Of a DNA stretch of 64,000 bases, positions 54,035-63,087 are shown piece after piece. This DNA is from Cupriavidus pauculus (GTDB lineage: Bacteria; Pseudomonadota; Gammaproteobacteria; Burkholderiales; Burkholderiaceae). Each line of letters starts with the position of its first letter. Positions within the stretch are counted from its first letter, which is position 1. Both the position numbers and the translations under genes were made by a program. The notes under the pieces are model-generated. The model was not told the DNA's origin. It ran no database searches and was given only the letters and a program-made list of their open reading frames with translations. The DNA is taken from assembly GCF_022179805.1 (NCBI RefSeq), contig NZ_BPUO01000003.1, positions 124,001 through 188,000 of the forward strand, in the 5' to 3' direction.

Positions 54035-54840
54035 ACACGCCGCGTGCCGCCGCTGTCCAGCGGCAATCCGTGAAGGCCCCCGTGCGTCCGTCGCATGTGG
54101 CTACCGCCCTGCTGGCCCTGGCGCCGCTGGCGCTGTGGCTCGCGCCCGACGCCGCGCTGGCACAGTCGCTGCCCGGCGTGACCAGCAAGGCAGCCGCAGG
54201 CGGCGGCCAGGTCTGGTCGCTGTCGATCCAGACGCTGGTCCTGCTCACGTCGCTGTCGTTCCTGCCGGCGGCCATGCTGATGATGACGGGCTTCACGCGC
54301 ATCATCATCGTGCTGGGCCTGCTGCGCAACGCGCTGGGCACGGCGTCGTCGCCGCCCAACCAGGTACTGGTGGGCCTGTCGCTGTTCCTTACCTTCTTCG
54401 TGATGTCGCCGGTGCTGGACAAGGTCTACACCGACGCCTACAAGCCGCTGTCCGAGAACAAGATCAGCCTTGAGACGGCCGCGCAGCGCGCCGCCGTGCC
54501 GGTGCGCGCGTTCATGCTGCACCAGACGCGCGAAAAAGATCTGGCCCTGTTCGCGCAGATGGCCAAAACGCCGGAAATGCAGGGCCCGGACGACGTGCCG
54601 TTCTCGGTGCTGGTGCCGGCCTTCGTGACCAGCGAGTTGAAGACCGCGTTCCAGATTGGCTTCACGATCTTCATTCCCTTCCTGATCATCGACCTCGTCG
54701 TGGCCAGCGTGCTGATGGCGATGGGCATGATGATGGTGCCACCCGCCACCATTTCGCTGCCGTTCAAGCTGATGCTGTTCGTGCTGGTCGATGGCTGGCA
54801 ACTGCTGCTGGGGTCCCTGGCGCAGAGTTTCTTGAACTGA
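54031..54840 (+). CDS. fliP: Flagellar type III export-gate protein FliP
   Basis: 269 residues. A cleavable-signal-like N-terminus ([20 protein letters not shown]) and four membrane helices with family signatures [40 protein letters not shown] and [20 protein letters not shown]. It forms the pentameric core of the export gate with FliQ and FliR. Confidence 0.98.
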   Translation: MNTPRAAAVQRQSVKAPVRPSHVATALLALAPLALWLAPDAALAQSLPGVTSKAAAGGGQVWSLSIQTLVLLTSLSFLPAAMLMMTGFTRIIIVLGLLRNALGTASSPPNQVLVGLSLFLTFFVMSPVLDKVYTDAYKPLSENKISLETAAQRAAVPVRAFMLHQTREKDLALFAQMAKTPEMQGPDDVPFSVLVPAFVTSELKTAFQIGFTIFIPFLIIDLVVASVLMAMGMMMVPPATISLPFKLMLFVLVDGWQLLLGSLAQSFLN

Positions 54841-54853
54841 GCGGAGCCCGCAC

Positions 54854-55123
54854 ATGACACCCGAAATGGTCATGACCATCGCCACGCAGGCGATGAAGAT
54901 GACGCTGATGCTGTCGGCCCCGCTGCTGCTGGTGGCGCTGGCGGCCGGCCTGGTCGTGAGCCTGTTCCAGGCCGCGACCCAGATCAACGAAATGACGCTG
55001 ACGTTCATTCCCAAGCTCATCGCGCTGTTCGTGACGATGGTGCTGATCGGGCCGTGGATGATCAACACGTTCGTCGACTACATGCGCGAAGTGTTCCAGG
55101 GCATTCCCGCCCTGGCGCACTGA
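54854..55123 (+). CDS. fliQ: Flagellar type III export-gate protein FliQ
   Basis: 89 residues, two membrane helices, typical MTPEMVMTIATQAMKMTLML start and LFQAATQINEMTLTFIPKL in the loop. It begins 13 bases after fliP. Confidence 0.97.
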   Translation: MTPEMVMTIATQAMKMTLMLSAPLLLVALAAGLVVSLFQAATQINEMTLTFIPKLIALFVTMVLIGPWMINTFVDYMREVFQGIPALAH

Positions 55124-55156
55124 CGCCTTACCCACCCACAGCAGGACACAGGCGCC

Positions 55157-55942
55157 GTGTTCGAGGTCACCACCGACCAGATGTATGGGTGGATCGCCGC
55201 CTTCCTGTGGCCGATGTTCCGGCTGCTGGCGCTGATCGCCACCGCGCCGCTGTTCAGCGAATCCACCATCCCGCGCCGCGCCAAGATCCTGCTGGCCGCC
55301 GCGCTGGCCACGATCGTGTCGCCCACGATCAGCAACATCCCCACCGCGCCAATCTACTCGTACGAGGGCCTGCTCGTCGTCATGAACGAACTGGGCATCG
55401 GCGTGGCCATGGGCTTCACGATGCGGCTGGTCTTCGCGGCGGTGCAGATGGCCGGCGAAGTCATCGGCCTGCAGATGGGTCTGTCGTTCGCGGCGTTCTA
55501 CGACCGGTCCTCGGGCGGCCAGACCATGGTGCTGTCGCGCTTTCTCAACATCGTGGCCACGTTGATGTTCCTGTCGCTGGACGGCCACCTGATGATGCTT
55601 GCCGCGCTGGTCGACAGCTTCCAGGGCGTGCCGATCGCCGCCGTTCCGCTGTCCGGCAACGGCTGGGGCATGGTCGCGCGGGCCGGGTCCACAGTCTTTG
55701 CATCGAGCACGCTGCTGGCGCTGCCGATGATCGCCGCGCTGCTGACGCTGAACCTGGCCATGGGTATCCTGAACCGCGCCTCGCCGCAACTGTCGATCTT
55801 TGCCGTGGGCTTCCCGGTGACGCTGCTGGGCGGCATGCTGGTGATGGTGCTCTGCATGCCGCAGATGGGCGTCTACATGCAGCATCTGGTCGATACCGGC
55901 CTGGAAGCCGCGGGCATGGTGATCAACCAGCTGGCGCCCTAG
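55157..55942 (+). CDS. fliR: Flagellar type III export-gate protein FliR
   Basis: 261 residues, about six membrane helices, GTG start. Signatures: RLLALIATAPLFSESTIPRR, VMNELGIGVAMGFTMRLVFA and AGEVIGLQMGLSFAAFYDRS. It completes the FliPQR gate and ends the operon, 13 bases from the convergent beta-lactamase stop. The usual flhB-flhA genes are not next. Confidence 0.97.
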   Translation: MFEVTTDQMYGWIAAFLWPMFRLLALIATAPLFSESTIPRRAKILLAAALATIVSPTISNIPTAPIYSYEGLLVVMNELGIGVAMGFTMRLVFAAVQMAGEVIGLQMGLSFAAFYDRSSGGQTMVLSRFLNIVATLMFLSLDGHLMMLAALVDSFQGVPIAAVPLSGNGWGMVARAGSTVFASSTLLALPMIAALLTLNLAMGILNRASPQLSIFAVGFPVTLLGGMLVMVLCMPQMGVYMQHLVDTGLEAAGMVINQLAP

Positions 55943-55955
55943 TCAGCCGCGCCGG

Positions 55956-56807
55956 TCAGGGCAGCGCGCCCACCTGCTTGAGCACCGCGCGGGCAATCTC
56001 CTGCCGTTTGGCGCCGACTTCCGGCCGGGGCATGTCCAGATTCATCGCGAACACGTAGGTATCGTCGCCGCGCGTGACCCAGCCCACCCACCAGCCCACG
56101 TCCACCCTGCCCGCCGTCGACCAGCCGGTCTTGGCGCGCAGCGTGTATTCCGGCGTGCGCTCGATGGTCAGGATGTCGTCGAGCGCTTCGAAGCTGTGCT
56201 CCGAGATCAGTGGCACCTTGTGCGCTGCCGCGCGGCTCAGGAAGTCCACCTGCTGGTAGGTATTGATCTGCAGGTGCCCGTTCAGCCAGAACCGGTCGAT
56301 CGGCCCCTCGGCATCGGCATTGCCGAAATGCGCGGCGGTCAGGTACTTGCGGTACTGCGCCGTGCCCACACGGCGCGCCAGCGCCTGGTATGCCGGCACG
56401 CACGAGTTCTTCAGCGCCACGCGTAGCGGCACTTCGCCATTGCAGACCTCCGGCAGGATCGGCTTGCCGTGGTGCATCCATACCTTGCCGTCCCACGGCA
56501 GCTTGTCGTTGTCGACATCGGCCACGGCACCGGTCTCCAGGCCGATCAGCGTATTGAAGATCTTGAACGTCGAGGCCGGCGAGTAGGCCGTGGCGGCGCG
56601 CGCCGGGTTGTAGCTCAGCATCCGCTGGCGGCGTACGTCGTACACCACCATCGTGCCGTCAACGCCGGCGGCATCGAACAGCGCCTTGGCGTCGAGCGGC
56701 ACCTCGGGCGAGGCCGTATTGGCTGTATTGGCCGCATGGGCCACGCCGGCCAGCAGCCATGGCATCAGGGACAGGGTCAGGAAAAGTCGGGCTAGTCTGT
56801 TTCGCAT
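55956..56807 (-). CDS. Class D (OXA-type) beta-lactamase
   Basis: 283 residues. Signal peptide to about residue 25 (GVAHA-A) gives a periplasmic enzyme. Active-site Ser79-Thr-Phe-Lys82 (STFK), NSCV (SxV motif) at about 134-137, and KTGW near 223 are all present. WLNGHLQINTYQQVDFL covers the omega-loop side. The overall look is that of the chromosomal OXA-22/OXA-60 group of Ralstonia, so it is likely an intrinsic gene. No mobile element flanks it. The spectrum cannot be predicted. Confidence 0.93.
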   Translation of the reverse strand: MRNRLARLFLTLSLMPWLLAGVAHAANTANTASPEVPLDAKALFDAAGVDGTMVVYDVRRQRMLSYNPARAATAYSPASTFKIFNTLIGLETGAVADVDNDKLPWDGKVWMHHGKPILPEVCNGEVPLRVALKNSCVPAYQALARRVGTAQYRKYLTAAHFGNADAEGPIDRFWLNGHLQINTYQQVDFLSRAAAHKVPLISEHSFEALDDILTIERTPEYTLRAKTGWSTAGRVDVGWWVGWVTRGDDTYVFAMNLDMPRPEVGAKRQEIARAVLKQVGALP

Positions 56808-56951
56808 ATCAACACGCTATGGTCTTGTGGTTGTGAGGGTTGTCGTCATGCAGACGGTTGGCAATCCAGGCCCGGATCGTGGTGCGGAGAATAGGTGCTG
56901 GCCTGAAAGTCGCCAACCGCCGCCGCTGTAACACGCGTAACATCGCCACCC

Positions 56952-58607
56952 ATGCCCGCCTCCACATTCGTCCATATTGACCTGTCCGGCCCATACCGCG
57001 TGGACAGCCACACCGCGCGCTACCAGTCGGTCTGGCTGCTGGCGCGGATCTGGCTGGCCGCCGCGCGCGATGGTGAAGACCTTGGCGTGGCCACGGTGCG
57101 CACGCGCTTTGCCGATGCGGCGAATGTGCGCATGATCGTCTCGCGCGCGTTCTCGGATTTCGCACATTGGCGGGTACCGGTGGGATGGGGTGCCGACAAG
57201 GGCGTCGGCATTTCCGGCCTGCGCGCCGATGGCCGCAGCCGGGGTCCGTTCTGGATGTCCGCCGCCACGGCTCGCCGGCTGAAATTCGCGGTCCATGGCA
57301 AGCCGCTCGGCCCCGCAGGCGTGGCCCGCTGGCTCGGACAGGCGCCGGCCGGCGACGCGGCACCGCCGCCGCAAGCCAGCGAGGGCCTGCACTACGTGAT
57401 GCGCGACATGGCGTTCTGGCGCCATCTAACCCAGGCGATGCGCGGTGCGCAGGACGGCTTTGCGGGCGTGATCGACCACGGCGTGGCCGAGTCGTTTCGC
57501 GCCGCGCAACGCAGCGCCGCCGACGACTTCCAGCAGGCGCTGTCCCTGCTCAAGGAAAGCCTGGCATGGCGCCGCAGCGACCGCCTGGACAAGAGCCGCG
57601 CGGCGCTACGGGGGTTCGAACGCATCGTCGTGGCGGGCGGAGTCAATGCGGCATTGCCGACGTTTGCAGCGATGGCGCATGTGGTGCGCGCGTGGGAACA
57701 CTATGCACGCGGAGACCTCGATGCCGCGCAGGGCGAACTGGTGCGCCTGTCGGGCGATGCCGAACTGCGGCCCGTGGTGCGCTACAACCCGCGCGTCCGC
57801 TTCGAGACGCTGAACCTGGAAGCGCTGGTCAACAAGAGTCTTGCCTTGCGTCCGGAACAGCCCGAGCCCACGGCTGCAGGCACGTCGCAACGACAGGACG
57901 CCGCGCGGCGCGCGCTCGACGCATTCTCTGGCGCGCTGCAGGCCGCATACGAGGCCGATTCAGTCGATGCGGTCCAGCACGCGGCAGCCAATATCGGCTG
58001 GTCGCTATGGTTGTTCTGGCAATACCGGCTGGTCGACGAAGCGCGGGCGATGCCGGCCGGCGACGTGCAACGGCAGGCCATGCGCTGGCTAGGGCTATCG
58101 GAATGGATCTGCGACCGCTTTGGTGTGGGCGGTGGGTCGGCCTGGAACACGATCTTCCTGCTTCGCGTGGCCCGTGGCGAGGGGAGCGAGGGAAGTGACA
58201 ACGCGCAGCCATCGCTGGCCGCGTTCCGCGCGCTGCAGCCGCTCACGGTAGCGGCGGCCATCGATGCGCTGCGGCCTTTCCACGCGCCATTCGCGCCGGC
58301 CAAGGGTTTTGTCAGATGGTCGTCGGTGGCCGCCTTCGCGCTGGAGGAGCACGATACCGGCCGCGTGCGCTACAACGCGCTGCAGTTGGCCAACCTGCTG
58401 CTGGAATCGGCCTGGTACCTGACGCACGAACAGGGTGCATCGGCCCAGGCCTATGCGGCCATGGAGCGCCTGGCCACGCAGCTCGGCACGTTGCGCGCCG
58501 CCGAGCGCGGGTTCTTTCACGCGGAGATCCGCGCGTTTCCGCCCGAACTGCGCGCGGCCGCCGCCGAGGCGGCACGCGCGCGGCGCGGGCGTACGGCAGC
58601 GGCCTGA
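56952..58607 (+). CDS. Unrecognised 551-residue protein
   Basis: I do not recognise this family. There is no signal peptide and no membrane helix. Residues 1-130 are compact and basic (HIDLSGPYRVDSHTARYQSV; TARRLKFAVHGKPLGPAGVA) and might form a winged-helix-like or effector-recognition domain. Residues about 150-540 are Ala/Leu/Arg-rich helices with paired aromatic positions (FERIVVAGGVNAALPTFAAM; HYARGDLDAAQGELVRLSGD; NIGWSLWLFWQYRLVDEARA), which look like irregular TPR-type repeats. It is divergent from the beta-lactamase and convergent with a chemoreceptor. Coding character (GC at third positions, length) is convincing. Confidence 0.7.
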   Translation: MPASTFVHIDLSGPYRVDSHTARYQSVWLLARIWLAAARDGEDLGVATVRTRFADAANVRMIVSRAFSDFAHWRVPVGWGADKGVGISGLRADGRSRGPFWMSAATARRLKFAVHGKPLGPAGVARWLGQAPAGDAAPPPQASEGLHYVMRDMAFWRHLTQAMRGAQDGFAGVIDHGVAESFRAAQRSAADDFQQALSLLKESLAWRRSDRLDKSRAALRGFERIVVAGGVNAALPTFAAMAHVVRAWEHYARGDLDAAQGELVRLSGDAELRPVVRYNPRVRFETLNLEALVNKSLALRPEQPEPTAAGTSQRQDAARRALDAFSGALQAAYEADSVDAVQHAAANIGWSLWLFWQYRLVDEARAMPAGDVQRQAMRWLGLSEWICDRFGVGGGSAWNTIFLLRVARGEGSEGSDNAQPSLAAFRALQPLTVAAAIDALRPFHAPFAPAKGFVRWSSVAAFALEEHDTGRVRYNALQLANLLLESAWYLTHEQGASAQAYAAMERLATQLGTLRAAERGFFHAEIRAFPPELRAAAAEAARARRGRTAAA

Positions 58608-58608
58608 A

Positions 58609-60237
58609 TCAGGCCTGGCCGTAGGCCACGCCGCCCGGCACGCGACGCCGCTCGCGCCCGTCGCGCAGCGCCACGGCACTGCCCGGCAGTTTGAAGAAGG
58701 CCACCGCGTCGGTCAGCATCCGGCCCTGGTCCTCCAGCGACTTCGATGCCGTGGCGGCTTCGTGCACCAGCGACGCATTCTGCTGCGTGACCTGGTCGAT
58801 CTGCACGATGGCCTGGTTCACCTGCTCGATGCCGCGATTCTGCTCGGCGGAAGCCGCCGCGATCTCGCCCACGATATGCGTCACCCGCGCCACCGCCTCG
58901 GTCACCTCGGCCATGGTCTGGCCGGCCTCGCTGGCAAGCGTGGAGCCGGCCTGCACCTGCGCCACCGATGCATCGATCAGTTCCTTGATCTCCTTGGCGG
59001 CATTCGACGAGCGCTGCGCCAGGTTGCGCACCTCGCTGGCCACCACGGCAAAGCCACGGCCCTGCTCGCCGGCACGGGCGGCCTCCACCGCTGCGTTGAG
59101 CGCCAGGATATTGGTCTGGAACGCAATGCTCTCGATGATGCCGGTGATGTCGGCGATCTTCGACGAACTCGCGCTGATGCCCTCCATCGTGTCCACCACG
59201 CGGCTCACGGTGCCGCTGCCCTGCTGCGCCACGTCGGCGGCACTGCGCGCCAGTTCGCTGGCATGCCGCGCGTTCTCGGTGTTGTGGCGCACCGTGGCCG
59301 TCAGTTGCTCGATGCTGGCGGCGGTTTCCTCCAGCGACGCGGCCTGCTGCTCGGTGCGGCTCGACAGGTCCATGTTGCCGTTGGCGATCTCGCCCGTGGC
59401 CACGCCGATATTGGCGCTGCTTTCGCGCACGCGCGACACGGTTTCGGCCAGGCGGTCGTTCATGTCGCGCAGCGCGGCCAGCAGGCGGCCGGGCTCGTCC
59501 TGCGAATCCACTTCGATATGCATGCCGACTTCGCCACGCGCCACGGTGCGGGCCACCTCGACGGCGCGCTGGATCGGGCCGGTGATGGCGCGCGTCAGCA
59601 GCAGCCCGCCAAAGATGCCGAACGCCACGGCGGCAATCGCCACCGCGATCAGGAACAGCCGCTGGCGTGAGTAGTCGTCGTCGAGCTGGCGGATCATCTC
59701 GTTCTGGCGCTCGCGCGTGAATTCCGCGTAGCCGGTGGTGGCCTTGATCAGCGCGGCCAGCAGCGGACGGCATTCGGCGTTCATCTTGGCGACGGCGGCG
59801 TCCTTCTTGCCGTCGAGCGCCAGCGCGACGATATCGGTGGCCACCGGGCCGTAGCGCGACTCGATGCGGTCGACTTCGGCCACCAGCTTGCGCGCGCCTT
59901 CGCTGACGCCCTCGGCCATGATCATCTGCTTGAGCTTGCCCAGGCGTTCCTGCACGTCGCCATGCGCCTTGAACACCTCGGCCTTTTCCAGGTCGAGATC
60001 AGCCTGGGTGGTTACCAGCACAAGGTTGCGCGCGGCAATGGCCCGCTGGTCCACGGCCGCCCTCACCTGCGACGCCACCTCGGCCCGGGCGTTGAGCCCG
60101 TTGATATAGGCGGAGAACCCGTCGGTGGATCGGCTCAGCGCGCGCAGCGACAGGCCAGACACCACCAGCACGGTGAGCGCCAGCATGCCAAACCCCGCCA
60201 GGAGCTTGGTCTTGATCGATAGATCTCGAAGTTTCAC
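58609..60237 (-). CDS. Methyl-accepting chemotaxis protein
   Basis: About 542 residues. TM1 [20 protein letters not shown] (about 11-30), a four-helix-bundle periplasmic domain, TM2 [20 protein letters not shown] near 190-210, HAMP, then the signalling domain with [20 protein letters not shown] at the tip. It ends GGVAYGQA, with no CheR-docking pentapeptide, unlike the receptor at 2.3-4.3 kb. The GTG at 60237 ([11 protein letters not shown]) is chosen because AAGGA lies just upstream and TM1 follows. The longer in-frame reading to 60453 would put 72 residues before it. Confidence 0.93.
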   Translation of the reverse strand: MKLRDLSIKTKLLAGFGMLALTVLVVSGLSLRALSRSTDGFSAYINGLNARAEVASQVRAAVDQRAIAARNLVLVTTQADLDLEKAEVFKAHGDVQERLGKLKQMIMAEGVSEGARKLVAEVDRIESRYGPVATDIVALALDGKKDAAVAKMNAECRPLLAALIKATTGYAEFTRERQNEMIRQLDDDYSRQRLFLIAVAIAAVAFGIFGGLLLTRAITGPIQRAVEVARTVARGEVGMHIEVDSQDEPGRLLAALRDMNDRLAETVSRVRESSANIGVATGEIANGNMDLSSRTEQQAASLEETAASIEQLTATVRHNTENARHASELARSAADVAQQGSGTVSRVVDTMEGISASSSKIADITGIIESIAFQTNILALNAAVEAARAGEQGRGFAVVASEVRNLAQRSSNAAKEIKELIDASVAQVQAGSTLASEAGQTMAEVTEAVARVTHIVGEIAAASAEQNRGIEQVNQAIVQIDQVTQQNASLVHEAATASKSLEDQGRMLTDAVAFFKLPGSAVALRDGRERRRVPGGVAYGQA

Positions 60238-60398
60238 GGTCCTTCCCCTCTCTGTTTCCCGATTGATGGCCCTGACGCTGGACCGAAGGCGATTCATGCC
60301 ACGACAGGTGTCATGGCACAGGCATCGCTGAGGTACCCGTTCAAAAGGCTTGGCAACGGCGTCATGGCGCCGCGCCTTGTAATGTCTGCTTTGTCTGG

Positions 60399-60425
60399 CT
60401 AACGGGCGGACAAGGGCTCGATTTA
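60399..60425 (-). promoter_or_regulatory. Candidate sigma-28-like promoter of the second chemoreceptor
   Basis: On the minus strand TAAATCGA, 11 bases, CCCGTTAG. Spacing fits FliA, four of five -35 core bases match, and the -10 matches at five of eight. It would give a leader of about 160 bases. Confidence 0.35.
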
Positions 60426-60539
60426 CCCCTACGCGCGGAGGGGATGCGCCCAAAATGCATAGGTGCTTTCACTTACGCAACGCGTTGCAGTCACTGTTTC
60501 ATCACTCCTACATCACGATTTCGCCGTCATCGAATCATT

Positions 60540-60571
60540 AAATTGCATTTAACATGCATCTTTCCTAGAAT
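60540..60571 (+). promoter_or_regulatory. NsrR-like operator overlapping the nnrS promoter
   Basis: The 23-bp site at 60,540-60,562 reads AAATTGCATTT, A, ACATGCATCTT. The NsrR consensus as I recall it is AANATGCATTT-N-AAATGCATNTT, so there are two mismatches. A sigma-70 promoter TTGCAT (60,543) - 17 bases - TAGAAT (60,566) overlaps it. NsrR is a nitric-oxide-sensing repressor, and nnrS is one of its standard targets. Confidence 0.75.
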
Positions 60572-60646
60572 CCAATACGTCACACCGCGACATACCGTCT
60601 GCTTACACCGCATCCCTGCATCCGTATCCATCAGCCGCACCTCATC

Positions 60647-61849
60647 ATGTCCGTCCTGCTGCAGATCTCCCCTCCCTCGCGCACGCCCAGCTATCGCGGC
60701 CTGCCTGTCCTGGCCCTCGGCTTCCGTCCGTTCTACCTGCTGGCCGCGACGTTCGGCGCACTGGCCATAGCCATGTGGGTGGCCATCTATCTGGGCTGGT
60801 GGGTGCCGGCCAGTCAGCCGTGGCTGGGCGCCATGGCCTGGCATGCGCACGAAATGGTGTTCGGGTTCGCCGCCGCTGTGGTGATCGGCTTCCTGTTCAC
60901 GGCCGGCAAGAACTGGACGGGCATTCAGACGCCGCAGGGCGCCTGGCTGGGCGCGCTGGTGGGCGTATGGCTGCTGGCGCGCGTGCTGATGTGGACCGGG
61001 CCGGCATGGGCCGCCATTGCCACGGACGTCGCGCTGCTGCCGCTGTGCAGCCTGAGTTTCTTCCTGATCCTGCGCCGCGCGAAGAGCCAGCGAAACTACG
61101 GGCTGGCCATCGCGCTGGGCGTCATGGGCGCGCTCAACATCGGCTTTCATGCGGCCGCGCTGTCGGGCCGCATCGACTGGTCGCTGCACGCGGCCGAGGC
61201 GGCGACCGGCCTCGTGGCCATCTTCGTGACCGTGATCGGCGGCCGCGTGATCCCGATGTTCACCGCCAATGCCATTCCGGGCGTGCGCATCCGCCGCTGG
61301 CAGATCGTGGAGCGTGGCGTGATCGTCCTGACACTACTGGCCACGCTGGCAGCCGCCCTGCAGGCTCCGGTGTGGCTGACCGGCGTGCTGGCGCTGGGCG
61401 CCGCCGCCGCCCACGGCACCCGCCTGTATGGCTGGGACCCGCTGCGCACGTGGCGCAAGCCCATCGTCAGCATCCTGCACGTGGCCTACGCATTCCTGCC
61501 GATTGGCTTCCTGCTCATCGCCGCCGCTTCGGCCGGCTGGCTCGACCGCTCCACCGCACTGCACGCGCTGACCGTGGGCGTGATCGGCTGCGCGATCATC
61601 GCCATGGTCACGCGCACCGCCCTGGGTCACACGGGCCGTCGGCTGGAGACGGGCCGCATGGAACATCTGGCCTACCTGTTCATGACGCTGGCCGCTGTGG
61701 TGCGGGTGGCCGGGCCGCTCTGGCTGCCGTCGTACAAGCCCGAGGCCGTGGCGCTGGCCGGTGCGCTTTGGGTGCTGTCGCTGGTGCTGTACGTGATCAA
61801 GTACGCACCGTTCCTGACACGCCCGCGCATCGACGGCAAGGAGGGCTAG
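60647..61849 (+). CDS. nnrS: NnrS-family membrane protein
   Basis: 400 residues, about 12 hydrophobic helices. Family signatures: LALGFRPFYLLAATFGALAI, WHAHEMVFGFAAAVVIGFLF and GGRVIPMFTANAIPG. NnrS is a heme- and copper-linked membrane protein that helps cells withstand nitric oxide and nitrosative stress. It stands alone behind an NsrR-like operator. A hairpin GCCGCAAC-N7-GTTGCGGC at 61,866-61,888 lies just after it. Confidence 0.93.
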   Translation: MSVLLQISPPSRTPSYRGLPVLALGFRPFYLLAATFGALAIAMWVAIYLGWWVPASQPWLGAMAWHAHEMVFGFAAAVVIGFLFTAGKNWTGIQTPQGAWLGALVGVWLLARVLMWTGPAWAAIATDVALLPLCSLSFFLILRRAKSQRNYGLAIALGVMGALNIGFHAAALSGRIDWSLHAAEAATGLVAIFVTVIGGRVIPMFTANAIPGVRIRRWQIVERGVIVLTLLATLAAALQAPVWLTGVLALGAAAAHGTRLYGWDPLRTWRKPIVSILHVAYAFLPIGFLLIAAASAGWLDRSTALHALTVGVIGCAIIAMVTRTALGHTGRRLETGRMEHLAYLFMTLAAVVRVAGPLWLPSYKPEAVALAGALWVLSLVLYVIKYAPFLTRPRIDGKEG

Positions 61850-61989
61850 CACCCGGTGTCTCCCGGCCGCAACCGAACGTGTTGCGGCTCGAATTGCTGT
61901 GATACGATGACCTACAACTTAACGCGAAGACCATCCGCGTAGGTTGCCCTCATCCACACCCTCGAAATTCAGAACAAACGGGAGACATC

Positions 61990-62433
61990 ATGCGTAAATT
62001 CACCGCGGCGCTGGGCGCCGCCGTTCTGCTTGGCATCGCCGCCGCGCCGGCACTGGCGCAATCGGGCGAGACCCAGGCCGTCACCTCCGCCGCCGAAAAG
62101 CTGCGCGTCGCCATGGTCGACCCCGACCAGGCAACGCTGTCGGGCCTGGTAGCGGAATCGCTGAGCTACGGCCATTCGGGCGGCCGCATCGACACCAAGA
62201 CCAGCTTTATCGGCGATCTGCTCGACAAGAAGTCGGACTTCGTCAGCATCAACATCACAGAACAGAGCGTGAACGTGAACGGCGATGTCGCGGTGATCCG
62301 TCACACCCTGTCCGGCGAAACGCTCGACAGCGGCAAGTCGGGCACGGTCCTGCTGAAGGTGCTGCAAGTCTGGCAAAAGCAGGGCGGCCACTGGAAGCTG
62401 ATTGCCCGCCAGGCCGTCAAAGCCGCCGCGTAA
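61990..62433 (+). CDS. Exported NTF2-like (DUF4440-type) protein
   Basis: 147 residues. Signal peptide MRKFTAALGAAVLLGIAAAP with ALA-Q cleavage. The mature part is one NTF2-like alpha+beta domain (AEKLRVAMVDPDQATLSGLV; LSYGHSGGRIDTKTSFIGDL; LQVWQKQGGHWKLIARQAVK). The family includes small-molecule-binding and enzyme members with no shared function. GGGGAG precedes the ATG. It is monocistronic with a terminator. Confidence 0.82.
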   Translation: MRKFTAALGAAVLLGIAAAPALAQSGETQAVTSAAEKLRVAMVDPDQATLSGLVAESLSYGHSGGRIDTKTSFIGDLLDKKSDFVSINITEQSVNVNGDVAVIRHTLSGETLDSGKSGTVLLKVLQVWQKQGGHWKLIARQAVKAAA

Positions 62434-62499
62434 GCTGGCGCGTGCCTGTATGGAAGACCAGACATTGATACGATGTCTGATGTCTTGAGGCAGCAAGAA

Positions 62500-62528
62500 G
62501 GGCGCATCCATCGGATAGCGCCCTTTTT
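62500..62528 (+). terminator. Intrinsic terminator after the NTF2-like gene
   Basis: GGGCGC-N12-GCGCCC, extended by two A-T pairs, then TTTTT. It also lies between two convergent genes. Confidence 0.85.
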
Positions 62529-62546
62529 CATTGCGATTGAAATGGC

Positions 62547-62813
62547 TCAGTCGAAGATCTCGTAGAGCCAGGACTTCTTGCGTTTGTCATAGCCGTGGTG
62601 GCCGCGATGGTCGCCGTGATAGGCGGGCGACGCGTGCCGCTCGCGCGGCGCTGACGCCTGAGCCGGGGGCGTGGCCATGGTCGAGCGCTCGAGGATCTTG
62701 TCCAGCTCGCCACGGTCCAGCCAGACACCTCGACATTGCGGACAGTAGTCGATCTCAACGCCCTGGCGATCCGCCATGGTCAGCGTTGTATCGGGACAGG
62801 TCGGGCATTTCAT
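62547..62813 (-). CDS. TFIIB-type zinc-ribbon protein
   Basis: 88 residues. MKCPTCPDTTL and DYCPQCRGVWLDRGELDKIL form a CxxC...CxxC zinc ribbon of the zf-TFIIB family. The C-terminal half is His/Arg/Lys-rich (HASPAYHGDHRGHHGYDKRK). The function is unknown. AAGGAG six bases upstream fixes the ATG at 62813; a longer frame to 62891 lacks a ribosome site. Confidence 0.88.
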   Translation of the reverse strand: MKCPTCPDTTLTMADRQGVEIDYCPQCRGVWLDRGELDKILERSTMATPPAQASAPRERHASPAYHGDHRGHHGYDKRKKSWLYEIFD

Positions 62814-63087
62814 TGAGAACTCCTTCGGACGGCTGCGCACGGGGCGCGGTACGGGCCATTCTATGGTCGGCATCCGCGGTGTGCCGCGCATGACGCAATT
62901 GTCATGGCCCCGTCATCGGACGCCGCGGAACCGCCCCGTGCGATAGGCATGAAACGCCGCAAATACGCTGCCGGTGGTGGAGTCCTGTACGATGTGGGCT
63001 TGCTGTCCTCGTGCGCGTTTGACGAAGACGGCCCACCGGCGCAAGCACCAATGGCGCGACTTTCAGGACCATCGGATCATCACCCGC

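Larger units (their letters stand above)
60238..60646. other. Chemoreceptor-nnrS divergent region
   Basis: 409 bases without a gene, AT-richer than its flanks. It holds the sigma-28-like candidate (leftward), a perfect 12-bp palindrome GCAACGCGTTGC at 60,477-60,488 of unknown meaning, and the NsrR-like site with its promoter (rightward). Confidence 0.5.
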
